This document shows, one piece after another, positions 1 to 8,880 of a stretch of DNA of 64,000 nucleotides. Numbering within the stretch: the stretch's first letter is position 1; each line of letters begins with the position of its first letter. The stretch is from Sphingomonas sp. LT1P40. Its GTDB lineage: Bacteria; Pseudomonadota; Alphaproteobacteria; Sphingomonadales; Sphingomonadaceae. The notes under the pieces were generated by a model. The model saw only the letters and a program-made list of their open reading frames with translations, was not told the origin of the DNA and did no database searches. The position numbers were made by a program, and so were the translations under genes. The DNA is taken from positions 2,272,856 to 2,336,855 of the forward strand of contig NZ_JAXOJT010000001.1 in the NCBI RefSeq assembly GCF_036663835.1, in the 5' to 3' direction.

Positions 1-1406
1 CTGATCGACGCGGTCGGCGCGATCGCCATCTTGCAGCTGAACCGCTCCATCACGCCCATGTCGGCGGCGTCGGGGCATGCGCCACGCTCGTTGGCGAGGT
101 GCATCGACGCTTCGTCGACCTGCGCCTTGATGTGCTTGAACATCCGCAGGTTCCAGGTCTTGGCCATCGCCCCCTCGAACGGCAGGCCGCGCGCCTGCAG
201 GAACGAGTGGAAGCCCATTACGCCCAGGCCGACGCTGCGCTCGCGCATCGCCGAATAGGCGGCCTTTTCCATGCCCGGCTCGGCACGCTCGATAAAGTCC
301 TGAAGGACATTGTCGAGGAAGCGCATGATATCCTCGATGAACCCCTTCTCATCCTTCCACTCGTCCCAGGTTTCCAGGTTGAGCGAGGACAGGCAGCAGA
401 CGGCGGTGCGTTCGTTGCCCAGGTGATCCTTGCCGGTCGGCAGCGTGATCTCGCTGCACAGGTTCGAGGTCGAGACCTTCAGGCCCAGATCGCGGTGATG
501 CTTGGGCATGGTCGAGTTCACGTGATCGCTGAACACGATATAGGGCTCACCGGTGGCGAGGCGGGTTTCGACCAGCTTCTGGAACAGACTGCGGGCATCG
601 ACGCGCGCACGCTCCGACCCGTCCTTGGGCGAGAGCAGCGGCCATTCGGCGCCGTCGCGCACGGCCTCCATGAACGCATCAGGGATCAGCACGCCGTGGT
701 GGAGGTTCAGCGCCTTGCGGTTGAAGTCGCCCGAGGGTTTGCGGATTTCGAGGAATTCCTCGATCTCCGGGTGCGAGATATCGAGATAGCAGGCCGCCGA
801 ACCACGGCGCAGCGAACCCTGCGAGATCGCCAGCGTCAGCGAATCCATCACGCGGACGAACGGGATGATGCCGCTGGTCTTGCCGTTCAGGCCGACCGGC
901 TCGCCGATGCCGCGGACGTTGCCCCAATAGGTGCCGATGCCGCCGCCGCGCGAGGCGAGCCAGACATTCTCGTTCCAAGTGTCGACGATTCCGTTGAGGC
1001 TATCCGGCACCGAATTGAGGAAGCACGAAATCGGCAGGCCGCGACCGGTGCCGCCGTTGGAGAGCACGGGCGTGGCAGGCATGAACCACAGCCGCGAGAT
1101 ATAATCGTAGATGCGCTGGGCGTGCGCGGCGTCATCGGCATAGGCACTGGCGACGCGGACGAAGAGATCCTGGAAATTTTCGCCGGGGAGCAGATAGCGG
1201 TCCTTCAGCGTGTCCTTGCCGAATTCGGTCAGCAAAGCGTCGCGCGAGTGATCGACCTCGACCGCATATAAATGCGGATTCACCGTCTTCGTATCCAGCT
1301 TGCCTTTCTTCGCCTTTGCGGGCGCTGGCTTGGGTTCGGCGATTGCTTCGGCGGTATCGGTCACGGTTTCACTCACACTCGGTTCCTGCTGTTCCCTGAA
1401 GTCCAT
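1..1406 (-). CDS. nrdA: Ribonucleoside-diphosphate reductase alpha subunit (class Ia), 3' end outside window
   Basis: Large catalytic subunit of aerobic ribonucleotide reductase, which makes deoxyribonucleotides from NDPs in the cytoplasm. I translated 468 codons from the ATG at 1406; the frame is open to the left edge, so the C-terminus is missing. Visible are the first redox cysteine in GLPISCFLNSVPDS (C128), the NLCSEI active-site triad (Asn, Cys radical site, Glu), and the second redox cysteine in AVCCLSSLNLE. The N-terminus is a Pro/Ala/Lys-rich stretch of about 40 residues followed directly by the reductase fold: there is no ATP-cone, as in other short alphaproteobacterial NrdA proteins. 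The long open frame on the opposite strand here is an antisense shadow. Two NrdR-like boxes lie about 150-200 bp upstream of the start. Confidence 0.96.
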   Translation of the reverse strand, partial: MDFREQQEPSVSETVTDTAEAIAEPKPAPAKAKKGKLDTKTVNPHLYAVEVDHSRDALLTEFGKDTLKDRYLLPGENFQDLFVRVASAYADDAAHAQRIYDYISRLWFMPATPVLSNGGTGRGLPISCFLNSVPDSLNGIVDTWNENVWLASRGGGIGTYWGNVRGIGEPVGLNGKTSGIIPFVRVMDSLTLAISQGSLRRGSAACYLDISHPEIEEFLEIRKPSGDFNRKALNLHHGVLIPDAFMEAVRDGAEWPLLSPKDGSERARVDARSLFQKLVETRLATGEPYIVFSDHVNSTMPKHHRDLGLKVSTSNLCSEITLPTGKDHLGNERTAVCCLSSLNLETWDEWKDEKGFIEDIMRFLDNVLQDFIERAEPGMEKAAYSAMRERSVGLGVMGFHSFLQARGLPFEGAMAKTWNLRMFKHIKAQVDEASMHLANERGACPDAADMGVMERFSCKMAIAPTASI

Positions 1407-2038
1407 CGTCGCTCGCCCCTAACTCGTCCACATCACGACTCGGAGGCGCAACACGATCGTAGCATCGCGCGCAGCCGGGCGTGAGAACAAAAAGTGTCCA
1501 TTCGCCCTGTCCAAGCACAAGCGGAGCCACTCCGCGATATAAGACCGCGGCGGGCGTTCCACCAGTGCTTGGGTTTGTCCCCCTGTGTGACCACTAGAGA
1601 TTGTGTCAGATCGCTTGCGGGCGCAAGACGGTAAATGAAAGTTTGATGACTCGGTTCGTCGCTATTTTGAGTCGGTTCATGGCACGATCCGAACGGCTTA
1701 TCGCACGCGACGCGTGGACCTTCCTGTGCTTTTTGAAACGCAAGGGAACGGATGCGAAACATATGAAAAATCTTCGTCCACCGATCCATCCACAGGAAAT
1801 CGACGAATGGAGCGGCGGCAGGCGTGGCGCATCGGCATTGCCGGATCGGCCTGCCCCTTCCGCGCCACGATTCGCCCCGCGCCATGGTCTGTGGGCATAT
1901 GCGATACCGCTGCCCGACGGCACCATGCCGTCGTGCCAGCCGTTATGTTGTCGATAACGTCCCCGACCCGTGCGGTCAGGGAGGGCGGGAGCGGCTCTGC
2001 GTGGACAGCATTCGCGGAAAGCCGCTTCCGCCCTTTTT
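1407..2038. other. Long intergenic region between nrdA and the thermonuclease-like gene
   Basis: About 630 bases without a convincing gene. Several overlapping open frames of 80-170 codons exist on both strands, but none has family-like composition or a clear ribosome binding site. The part from about 1600 to 1790 is less GC-rich than its surroundings. The NrdR boxes (1559-1606) and presumably the nrdA promoter lie here. I see no tRNA, terminator or origin-like cluster. Confidence 0.6.
1559..1606 (-). promoter_or_regulatory. Tandem NrdR boxes upstream of nrdA
   Basis: Positions 1591-1606 (CCACTAGAGATTGTGT) match the NrdR consensus ACACTATATATTGTGT at 13 of 16 bases. Positions 1559-1574 (CCACCAGTGCTTGGGT) match at 9 of 16 and keep the outer half-site bases. 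The two 16-mers are 32 bp apart start to start, close to three helical turns, which is the arrangement known for NrdR repressor pairs. On the nrdA strand a TATATC (about 1537-1542) could be the -10 box just downstream. Binding is inferred. Confidence 0.72.
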
Positions 2039-2617
2039 TCAACACCAGCCGATACGACGACCGCCTTCGTAACGGCGGGCCAGACCCTCGGCGACCAGCG
2101 TGTCGCCGACGCCGCGACCATTGACCGAGACCCGGCGCAGCAGTCGCCCGTAACGGTCGGTATCGCGGTCGATCGGGTGCAGCGTCACCCCGCCCGAATT
2201 GAGCAAGGCATGGAGGCGCGCGGTTGCCGCCTCGCCCAGCGCCGCTTCCCGGGCACAGCGCGCGGGATGGGTTTCGGGGGTGTCGATATCGGCGATGCGG
2301 ATCTTTGCACCACCCATGCGGAAGGTGTCGCCATCGACCACGCAGTTGCTACCGCCGCCGCTTTCGCAGCGAGCGAATGTCCGAACGACTGGGGCGGACA
2401 CCGCCGCAGGCACGGACGCCGACGGCGTCGCAGCATCGCCATCTGCGGGCAGCAACGTCCAGGCAAGGCCGGCGGTAATCCCCGCCAGCAACATCGCGCT
2501 CAGCTCGTTGCGACCGAACCGCCAGCGCGAATGGCTGCGGCGGCGAAAGGCGGTGCGCCGCCCGTCCCACTCGCGCCACAGCCGCCGGCTGCGGTGCAGG
2601 TCCATCGGATGCTTCAT
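2039..2617 (-). CDS. Membrane-anchored thermonuclease (SNase-like) family protein
   Basis: 192-residue protein. Residues 1-40 are arginine-rich and cytoplasmic in character, followed by one hydrophobic segment (about residues 41-57, LLAGITAGLAWTLL) and a Pro/Ala/Ser linker. A C-terminal staphylococcal-nuclease-like domain carries VVDGDTFRMGG, KIRIADIDTPET and DRYGRLLRR, which supply the Asp, Arg and Glu positions typical of the family. Family knowledge suggests a Ca2+-dependent nuclease displayed outside the inner membrane; the substrate is not known. ATG at 2617 follows a strong GGAGGCGAGG. It stands alone on its strand. A second, secreted SNase-like gene lies at 40724-41140. Confidence 0.85.
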   Translation of the reverse strand: MKHPMDLHRSRRLWREWDGRRTAFRRRSHSRWRFGRNELSAMLLAGITAGLAWTLLPADGDAATPSASVPAAVSAPVVRTFARCESGGGSNCVVDGDTFRMGGAKIRIADIDTPETHPARCAREAALGEAATARLHALLNSGGVTLHPIDRDTDRYGRLLRRVSVNGRGVGDTLVAEGLARRYEGGRRIGWC

Positions 2618-2782
2618 CGCCTCGCCTCCATCGAGGCGGATGCTATCGGGAGAAGGTCACCAAATCCTTGTCAGGCGCGCCCGCTTCGGCGGTGAGTCCC
2701 GCCATTTCGGAGCGACCGGCGATGCCTCCGTTTTGGATCGAACTGCGCGCCAAAGCGGCGCGACCTGTGGCTAACATGCGCG

Positions 2783-2980
2783 GTGAGCGAGCGGGAAAGC
2801 AATCAGGGTCCGGTCGTCTATGTCTGCGAAAGCTGCGTGACGCCGGGCGTCACGCGTGAGGCATGGGCGGCGTGGGACGCGGCGACGCAGGCATGGGTGC
2901 TGAGCGAGTTGTTCGACTACGCCTTTTGCCATCGCTGCCACCGGCGCACGCGACTGGAGACACGCGCGTCTGGCGAGTAG
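2783..2980 (+). CDS. Small cysteine-pair (zinc-ribbon-like) protein
   Basis: 65-residue protein with two CxxC pairs, CESC near residue 15 and CHRC near residue 49, and a middle rich in Trp and Asp (WAAWDAATQAWVL). This looks like the small zinc-ribbon proteins common in sphingomonads, for which I know no function. The best start is GTG at 2783; no good Shine-Dalgarno sequence precedes it and an ATG in another frame overlaps. Metal binding is inferred from the cysteines only. Confidence 0.6.
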   Translation: MSERESNQGPVVYVCESCVTPGVTREAWAAWDAATQAWVLSELFDYAFCHRCHRRTRLETRASGE

Positions 2981-3010
2981 CAGCGGATCGAGCGGGACCG
3001 GCCCGAGCGA

Positions 3011-3706
3011 TCAGCCCTGCGGGGGCGATGCGGCCTGTGCGCCCGTCCCGCCGCCCGCAATCGCAGCGCGGGCGAGTTTGACCATCGCCTCGCCGATATA
3101 CGCACGAAGTCCGTCGCGATTGAGCCGGAAAACCTGGCCCTTGGGCAGGCAGATTGCGAGTGTGCCCTTCAGACGATCAACAGCGAGATTCTCGCTCTTG
3201 CTGTATGGTTTGGCCATGAGCAGCGCATGCGCCTCTTGTGGCGCGCGGCGTGCAACGCAATCGCCGAGGAAGCGGCGCGGGCGATAGTCGGCAGGCAGGG
3301 TGGCGGTATCACGGTCGAATTCGGTGGTCAGCGACAACGGCTCCAGTGCGGCGATCGCGGCGGGCGGACCGCCCTTGCCGAATTCGCGCCGATACAGCGC
3401 GGGATAGAGCGCGCCGCGAAGCGAAGCCCAACTGATGCTCAACGACATCGTGCCGACAAAGCGACGACCGATGCAATCTTGCCCGAACACCGCTATGCCC
3501 GCTTGCGACTTCGCGCCATCGTCGGGGAACTCGCGCAGGAACCGCGTGACGGCGGCGGCGTTCGATCTGTCCGCAACGATGCAATCGGCATATTCGGCGA
3601 GTTCGGTCGTCGCTGCGCGGCTCGACACTTTCTGCATGTCCCGCTCGCGTTCGCCGAACGCACCGACTTGTGCGGACGCTAGCAGCATGACGATCGTGAA
3701 ACTCAC
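3011..3706 (-). CDS. Secreted protein of unknown function with four conserved-looking cysteines
   Basis: 231 residues from the GTG at 3706, which has an AAGGGG six bases upstream; a TTG start at 3742 would add 12 residues. The N-terminus (VSFTIVMLLASAQVGAFG) is a signal peptide. Four cysteines sit in similar short contexts (YADCIVADR, GQDCIGRR, LGDCVARR, LAICLPKG), suggesting two disulfides. The tail is Gly/Ala-rich. I do not recognise a named family. It faces the oligopeptidase B gene tail-to-head on the same strand with 68 bp between them. Confidence 0.7.
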   Translation of the reverse strand: MSFTIVMLLASAQVGAFGERERDMQKVSSRAATTELAEYADCIVADRSNAAAVTRFLREFPDDGAKSQAGIAVFGQDCIGRRFVGTMSLSISWASLRGALYPALYRREFGKGGPPAAIAALEPLSLTTEFDRDTATLPADYRPRRFLGDCVARRAPQEAHALLMAKPYSKSENLAVDRLKGTLAICLPKGQVFRLNRDGLRAYIGEAMVKLARAAIAGGGTGAQAASPPQG

Positions 3707-3774
3707 CCAAAGCCCCTTCCCTGTTCCGTGGACGATATCCAATCGTCATGGAAAGGTCATGACCTTTTATGAGC

Positions 3775-5838
3775 CTAACCCGCGTTGGTCACGCCCAGCT
3801 GCCACAGCACGAACGCATTCTCCTCCGCCGCTTCCTTCAGGCTTTCCCAGCGGCCCGATTTGCCGCCATGCCCGGCACCCATGTTGGTCTTTAGCACCAG
3901 CACATGATCGTCAGTCTTGGTTGCGCGCAGTTTCGCGGCCCATTTGGCGGGCTCCCAATAGGTGACGCGAGGGTCGTTGAGGCCGCCGGAGATGAACATT
4001 GGCGGATAGTTCTGTGCGGTGACATTGTCGTAAGGCGAATAGCCGCGGATCAGGTCGAACGCGGCCTTGTCCTCGATCGGGTTGCCCCATTCGGGCCACT
4101 CGCCGGGGGTGAGCGGCAGGCTGTCGTCGAGCATCGTGTTGAGGACGTCGACAAACGGCACGTCGGCGACGACCACGCCCCACAGATCGGGGTCGGAGTT
4201 GATGACCGCGCCCATCAGCTCGCCGCCTGCGCTGCGTCCGGCGATGGCGATTCCGCCCTTGTGCGTGAAGCCACGATCGATCAGCCCCTTCGCCACATCG
4301 ACGAAATCGTTGAAGGTGTTGGCGCGCTTTTCCAGCTTGCCGTCATGATACCATTGCTGGCCCAGATCGTCGCCGCCGCGAATATGCGCGATGGCGAAGG
4401 CGACGCCGCGATCGAGGAACGACATGCGCGCGGTCGAGAAGCCGGGCGGGATCGCATAGCCATAAGCGCCATAGGCATAGAGATAGAGCTTGCCGGTGCC
4501 GTCGCGCGGAAAGTCCTTGGGATAGACGATCGAGCACGGGATTTCGGTGCCATCGCGCGCGGCGATCTTCAGGCGTTCGGTGGCGTATTTGTCAGGCTCA
4601 TAGCCCGAGGGGATCGTCTGGACCTTGCGTACCTCAAGCTCGCCCGATGCGACGTGATAGTCATAGACGGTGCCCGGGGTGACCATCGATTCATAGCCGA
4701 TGCGCAGCACGTCCATCGCATATTCGGGATTGTCACCGAGGCTGGCGACATAGCTGGCTTCGGGGAAGGCGATGCGCTTGCCGAGACCGCCGACATATTG
4801 ATGCAGCTCGATCTGGTCGAGGCCGTCCTCGCGGCCCTCCACAATGAAGAAATCGGCGAAGGTGGTGACGCCGGTCATGTAGAAATGATCGGACGGGGCG
4901 ATACGCTCGACCCATTCACCGGGGTTGTCGATGCTGGCGGTGACCAGCCGCCAGTTGGTGTGGGTGTCGTTGGTGTGGATGTAGAGCGTGCCGTCATGCT
5001 CCTCGACATCGTACTCGCGCCCGGTTTGCCGCGGGGCGATCAGGATCGGTTCGGCGAGCGGGTTGTCGGTGGGGAGCAGGCGGATTTCGCTGGTGACGTG
5101 GTCGCCGGTCGAGATGATCAGCCATTTGCGCGAATGGGTCTCGCCGACGCCGACGCGATAGCCCTCGTCATCCTCGTGGAACAGCTCCACGTCGGATTCG
5201 ACCGGCTCGCCAAGCTTGTGCCAGCGGGCGTTGTCGGTGCGCCATTGCTCGTTGGCGACGCCGTAAAGAAAGCCTTTCGAGTCCGAGGTCCAGACGAGGT
5301 CGGACAGGACGCCCGGGATGATGTCGGGCAGAAGCTCGCCAGTGGTGAGGTCCTTGATGCGGACTTCGAACCGTTCGGAGCCATTGTCGTCGATGGCATA
5401 GGCGAGCAGGCGGTCGTCGGGGCTGATCGAAAGGCCCCCAAGGACGAAATATTCCTTTCCCTCGGCCAGCTTGGGTTCGTCGAGGATCAGTTCGTCGGCA
5501 CCGCCAGCGACCGGCTTGCGCCACCAGCGGCGATATTCGCCGCCGGTCTCGTGATCGGTCCAGTAAAGATACGCGCCATCCTTTTGCGGCACGGTGGCGT
5601 CGTCTTCCTTGATCCGCCCGCGCATCTCCGCGAACAACGTGTCGGCAAGCGGCCTCAGCGGGGCCATCACGCCTTCATAATATTCATTTTCCTCAGCCAG
5701 ATAGGCGAGGACGTCCGGGTCGGTGACGCTCGGATAATTCGGGTCGCGCAGCCAGTTCCACGGATCGGTGATCGTGACGCCGTGGCGGTCATAGCTGTGG
5801 GGACGGGTGGCAGCGACGGGGGGCTTCTGGTCTGTCAT
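3775..5838 (-). CDS. ptrB: Oligopeptidase B / S9A family serine peptidase
   Basis: 687 residues, the usual length for oligopeptidase B. The first ~400 residues form the propeller region. The C-terminal alpha/beta-hydrolase domain has the nucleophile motif GRSAGGELMG (Ser about residue 535), the acidic residue in GGLNDPRVTYWEPAKW, and the histidine in NMGAGHGGKSGRW. It cleaves short peptides after basic residues and is normally cytoplasmic; no signal peptide is present. It is divergent from pdxH, with 51 bp between the start codons. A very long open frame on the opposite strand through the whole gene is an antisense artefact whose end only becomes real at pdxH. Confidence 0.93.
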   Translation of the reverse strand: MTDQKPPVAATRPHSYDRHGVTITDPWNWLRDPNYPSVTDPDVLAYLAEENEYYEGVMAPLRPLADTLFAEMRGRIKEDDATVPQKDGAYLYWTDHETGGEYRRWWRKPVAGGADELILDEPKLAEGKEYFVLGGLSISPDDRLLAYAIDDNGSERFEVRIKDLTTGELLPDIIPGVLSDLVWTSDSKGFLYGVANEQWRTDNARWHKLGEPVESDVELFHEDDEGYRVGVGETHSRKWLIISTGDHVTSEIRLLPTDNPLAEPILIAPRQTGREYDVEEHDGTLYIHTNDTHTNWRLVTASIDNPGEWVERIAPSDHFYMTGVTTFADFFIVEGREDGLDQIELHQYVGGLGKRIAFPEASYVASLGDNPEYAMDVLRIGYESMVTPGTVYDYHVASGELEVRKVQTIPSGYEPDKYATERLKIAARDGTEIPCSIVYPKDFPRDGTGKLYLYAYGAYGYAIPPGFSTARMSFLDRGVAFAIAHIRGGDDLGQQWYHDGKLEKRANTFNDFVDVAKGLIDRGFTHKGGIAIAGRSAGGELMGAVINSDPDLWGVVVADVPFVDVLNTMLDDSLPLTPGEWPEWGNPIEDKAAFDLIRGYSPYDNVTAQNYPPMFISGGLNDPRVTYWEPAKWAAKLRATKTDDHVLVLKTNMGAGHGGKSGRWESLKEAAEENAFVLWQLGVTNAG

Positions 5839-5889
5839 GGATGCGCCTTACGGGCGGGCGGGCGCTACCGCAACGATGCCGGAGCCGCT

Positions 5890-6483
5890 ATGGGCATCGC
5901 CATGACCACCGATCCATTCGCCCTGTTCGACAGCTGGTACGCCGAAGCGCGCGTCAGCGAGCTCACTGATTCCAATGCGATGGCGCTGGCGACGGTGGAT
6001 GCGTCGGGGCAACCGTCGGTGCGGATGGTGTTGCTGAAAGGGCATGGGCCGGACGGGTTCGTATTCTACACCAACCGTGAGGGGCGCAAAGCGGGCGAGC
6101 TGGCGGCGGTGCCCAAGGCGGCGTTGCTGTTCCACTGGAAATCATTGCGCCGGCAGATCCGGATCGAGGGTGCGGTGACTTACGCCAGCGATGCCGAGTC
6201 CGATGCCTATTTCGCCAGCCGCAGCCGCGATTCGCAGCTGGGGGCATGGGCCAGCGATCAGTCGCGGCCGCTGGACAGCCGCGCAACCTTCGAGGCGCGC
6301 TATGAGGCGATGCGCGCCCGGTTCGAGGGCGGCGACGTGCCGCGCCCGCCGCACTGGGGCGGCTATCGCGTGACGCCGCAGACAATCGAATTCTGGCAGG
6401 ACCGCGCGCACCGGCTGCATGAGCGGCGGGTGTTCACGCGGGCCTCCGACGGCGGCTGGGACGAAGGGATGCTGTACCCGTGA
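5890..6483 (+). CDS. pdxH: Pyridoxamine/pyridoxine 5'-phosphate oxidase
   Basis: FMN-dependent oxidase that makes pyridoxal 5'-phosphate in the last step of vitamin B6 synthesis and salvage. 197 residues from ATG 5890, which has GGAG five bases upstream; an in-frame ATG at 5902 is the alternative. Family motifs are visible: PSVRMVLLKG, FYTNREGRKAGEL, KSLRRQIRIEG, SRSRDSQLGAWAS, and the C-terminal WGGYRV and WQDRAHRLHER. It heads a coupled run: its stop codon overlaps the GTG start of the next gene (GTGA). Confidence 0.95.
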   Translation: MGIAMTTDPFALFDSWYAEARVSELTDSNAMALATVDASGQPSVRMVLLKGHGPDGFVFYTNREGRKAGELAAVPKAALLFHWKSLRRQIRIEGAVTYASDAESDAYFASRSRDSQLGAWASDQSRPLDSRATFEARYEAMRARFEGGDVPRPPHWGGYRVTPQTIEFWQDRAHRLHERRVFTRASDGGWDEGMLYP

Positions 6484-7412
6484 ACGCAGCGACCGCCCGG
6501 CTGACGCGCAACGCGGCGCTGGCCAGCGTGTCGGCGGCACTGCTGCTGGGCGGGCTGAAGGGCTATGCCGCCTGGGCGACGGGATCGGTGGCGATGCTGG
6601 GGTCGCTGGCGGACAGCGCGCTCGACCTGATCGCGTCGCTGGTGACGCTGGCCGGCGTTCATATCGCGGCGCAACCGGCGGACGAGAAACACCGGTTCGG
6701 TCATGGCAAGGCCGAGTCGCTGGCGGCCTTGTTTCAGGTGGCACTGATTACCGTGTCCGCGCTGGTCATTCTGATCCGCGCGATCCAGCGGATGGGCGAA
6801 GGGGCGGAAACCGCCAATGCCGAATATGGCATCGCCGTATCGGTCATTGCGATTGCCGTAACGCTCGCGCTGACGGCCTATCAGGCGCATGTCGTGCGCC
6901 TGACGCGGTCGGTGGCGATCGGGGCGGATCGGGTGCATTATATGTCCGACCTGCTGCTCAATTTGGCGGTGATCGCGGCGCTGGTGCTCGACCAGTGGCT
7001 GGGGCTGTCGGGGGCCGATCCGGTATTCGGCATCGCCATCGCGGCGTGGCTGTTGTTCGGGGCGTTCCGCGCCTCGTCGCACGCGATCGACCAGCTGATG
7101 GACAAGGAATGGCCGCAGGAGAAGCGCCGCCGCTTCGTGCAGGTGGCGAGCGCGCATCCCCAACTGAAGAACCTTCATGATCTGCGCACGCGCACCAGCG
7201 GCAATCGCGATTTCGTGCAATTCCATATGTGGATGGACCCGAAGCTGACCGTGCTGGAGGCGCATGACATCGTCGAATCGATCGAGCATGCGCTGGCCGC
7301 CGAATTCCCCGACACCGAAATCCTGATCCATATCGACCCCGAGGGGCGGGTGGATGATCCCGGCAACGATCTGGTGGAAGCTGACGAGATCGCACGTTTG
7401 AAGGAACACTGA
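6480..7412 (+). CDS. Cation diffusion facilitator (FieF/CzcD-type) transporter
   Basis: 310-residue inner-membrane metal/proton antiporter with an N-terminal transmembrane domain and a C-terminal cytoplasmic domain. The metal-site motifs are present: LADSALDLI in helix 2 and ADRVHYMSDLLLN in helix 5, plus the conserved HRFGHGKAESL loop. Family members export Zn2+ or Fe2+; the metal cannot be fixed from sequence alone. GTG start at 6480 overlaps the pdxH stop codon by four bases and its own TGA overlaps the next ATG, so translation is coupled. Confidence 0.92.
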   Translation: MNAATARLTRNAALASVSAALLLGGLKGYAAWATGSVAMLGSLADSALDLIASLVTLAGVHIAAQPADEKHRFGHGKAESLAALFQVALITVSALVILIRAIQRMGEGAETANAEYGIAVSVIAIAVTLALTAYQAHVVRLTRSVAIGADRVHYMSDLLLNLAVIAALVLDQWLGLSGADPVFGIAIAAWLLFGAFRASSHAIDQLMDKEWPQEKRRRFVQVASAHPQLKNLHDLRTRTSGNRDFVQFHMWMDPKLTVLEAHDIVESIEHALAAEFPDTEILIHIDPEGRVDDPGNDLVEADEIARLKEH

Positions 7413-8203
7413 TGGACCTGCCGTTCGCCCAGATCGACGCATTCGCCGACCGGCCGTTCACCGGCAACCAGGCGGCGGTAATCCCGCTCGACGCGTGGCT
7501 GGACGATGCGGTGCTGCAAGCGATTGCGGAAGAGAACAACGTCGCCGAGACGGCGTTTATCGTGCCGGATGCGGGTGGCGAGGCAGATTACGAGCTGCGC
7601 TGGTTCACGCCGGCGGTGGAGGTCGCTTTGTGCGGGCACGCGACGCTGGCGAGCGGGCATTTCGTGCTGGGCCGCGATTCGTCGCTGGAGCGGGTGCGGT
7701 TTCGCACGCGCAAAGCCGGGGTGCTTGAGGTCGCGCGAGAGGGTGACGGCTATGCGATGGCCCTGCCCGCTTATCCGCCGTCGCCCGCCGACGTGCCGGG
7801 GTTGCTGGCGGCGCTGGGCGTCGCACGCGGCGAGGTGCTTCGGCACGCCAATGGCTATGACCTGGTCGTGCTCGACACCGCAGCGGACGTGCTGGCGCTG
7901 AAGCCCGATTTCCGGGCGCTGGCGGCGCTCGGCGATACGCTCAATATTGTCAGCGCACCGGGCCAGGATACCGACGTGGTCAGCCGCGTATTCGCGCCCG
8001 CCGCCGGGATCGACGAGGACCCGGTGACCGGATCGGCGCACTCCGTACTCACGCCGTACTGGGCCGCACGGCTGGGTCGCGACCGTTTCTCGGCGTTTCA
8101 AGCGAGCAAACGCGGCGGGCATGTCGATTGCCAGGCCGCAGGCGACCGCGTGATCCTGCGCGGCCAGTGCGTCACGGTGATCGAAGGCGTGTTCACCCTG
8201 TGA
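7412..8203 (+). CDS. PhzF family isomerase/epimerase-like protein
   Basis: 263 residues of the PhzF/DapF-like fold. The N-terminal motif DAFADRPFTGNQAAV and the catalytic glutamate in NNVAETAFI (E46) are present, with VALCGHATLA and DEDPVTGSAHSVL further on, all family hallmarks. Outside phenazine producers these proteins have no fixed role, and no phenazine genes are in this window. The ATG overlaps the preceding stop (TGATG), and its stop overlaps the GTG of the following acetyltransferase, so it is the third gene of the coupled run. Confidence 0.92.
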   Translation: MDLPFAQIDAFADRPFTGNQAAVIPLDAWLDDAVLQAIAEENNVAETAFIVPDAGGEADYELRWFTPAVEVALCGHATLASGHFVLGRDSSLERVRFRTRKAGVLEVAREGDGYAMALPAYPPSPADVPGLLAALGVARGEVLRHANGYDLVVLDTAADVLALKPDFRALAALGDTLNIVSAPGQDTDVVSRVFAPAAGIDEDPVTGSAHSVLTPYWAARLGRDRFSAFQASKRGGHVDCQAAGDRVILRGQCVTVIEGVFTL

Positions 8204-8880
8204 ACCACCCGCTCGACCGGCCGATCTGGAATGCGCTGAACAGGCGGCAGGCGGGGTTCGCGGTCGGCGATGCGCGCGCGATGCGGTTCCGGCCCGACGT
8301 CAATATCCTCGCCGCCGCAGCCGACGGCACTCCGGAAAACCTTGCTGCGCTTACCGCACTTGTGCCGCCCGGCGGCGCGATCGCCACGATCGATCGCGAT
8401 CCGTTGCCGATCCCGCCCGGCCTGTCGGTCCGCCGCCAGACGATTATCCTGCAAATGGTCGCCGCCGCGCCAGTCGAGTCCCCGCGTCACCCGGAGATCA
8501 TCCCGCTGAACGATGACGACGCCCCTGAAATGCTCGCCCTTGCGACGTTGACCGAGCCCGGTCCGTTCCTGAGCGCCACGCATCGCCTGGGCGGGTTCGT
8601 CGGTATCCGCCGCGACGGTCGCCTGATCGCGATGGCCGGGGAGCGCAACAAGCTTCCGGGGTTGACCGAGGTCAGCGCCGTCTGCACGCATCCCGATTAC
8701 CGGGGCCAGGGGCTCGCCGCCATCGCCATGCGCGCGGTGATCGACGGGATCGTGGCGCGTGGCGAGACCCCGTTTCTGCACAGCTATCCCGACAATCACA
8801 GCGCCATAGCGGTTTACCGGAAACTGGGGTTCGAGGTCCGCGCGGCGATGACCGTGACGTTCCTCGAGCGTCAGGCGTAA
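8200..8880 (+). CDS. GNAT family N-acetyltransferase (FR47-like)
   Basis: 226 residues from GTG 8200, chosen because it overlaps the preceding stop in a GTGA coupling like the pair upstream; the open frame itself extends 24 codons further left. The acetyl-CoA binding signature is in the second half: [17 protein letters not shown], then the [14 protein letters not shown] motif typical of GNAT enzymes. The N-terminal half resembles FR47-type proteins. Substrate unknown. Its 3' end overlaps the convergent mnmA gene by ten bases. Confidence 0.88.
   Translation: MNHPLDRPIWNALNRRQAGFAVGDARAMRFRPDVNILAAAADGTPENLAALTALVPPGGAIATIDRDPLPIPPGLSVRRQTIILQMVAAAPVESPRHPEIIPLNDDDAPEMLALATLTEPGPFLSATHRLGGFVGIRRDGRLIAMAGERNKLPGLTEVSAVCTHPDYRGQGLAAIAMRAVIDGIVARGETPFLHSYPDNHSAIAVYRKLGFEVRAAMTVTFLERQA

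Noticed and set aside
99..1271. 390-codon plus-strand open frame
   Set aside because: It is antisense to nrdA, whose catalytic motifs are all present on the minus strand; high GC leaves long antisense frames open.
3904..5889. Very long plus-strand open frame leading into pdxH
   Set aside because: Antisense to oligopeptidase B; only the end from 5890 has a ribosome site and PdxH motifs.
7412..8203. Phenazine biosynthesis locus
   Set aside because: Only a PhzF-fold protein is present, which is widespread without phenazine production; no other phz genes.
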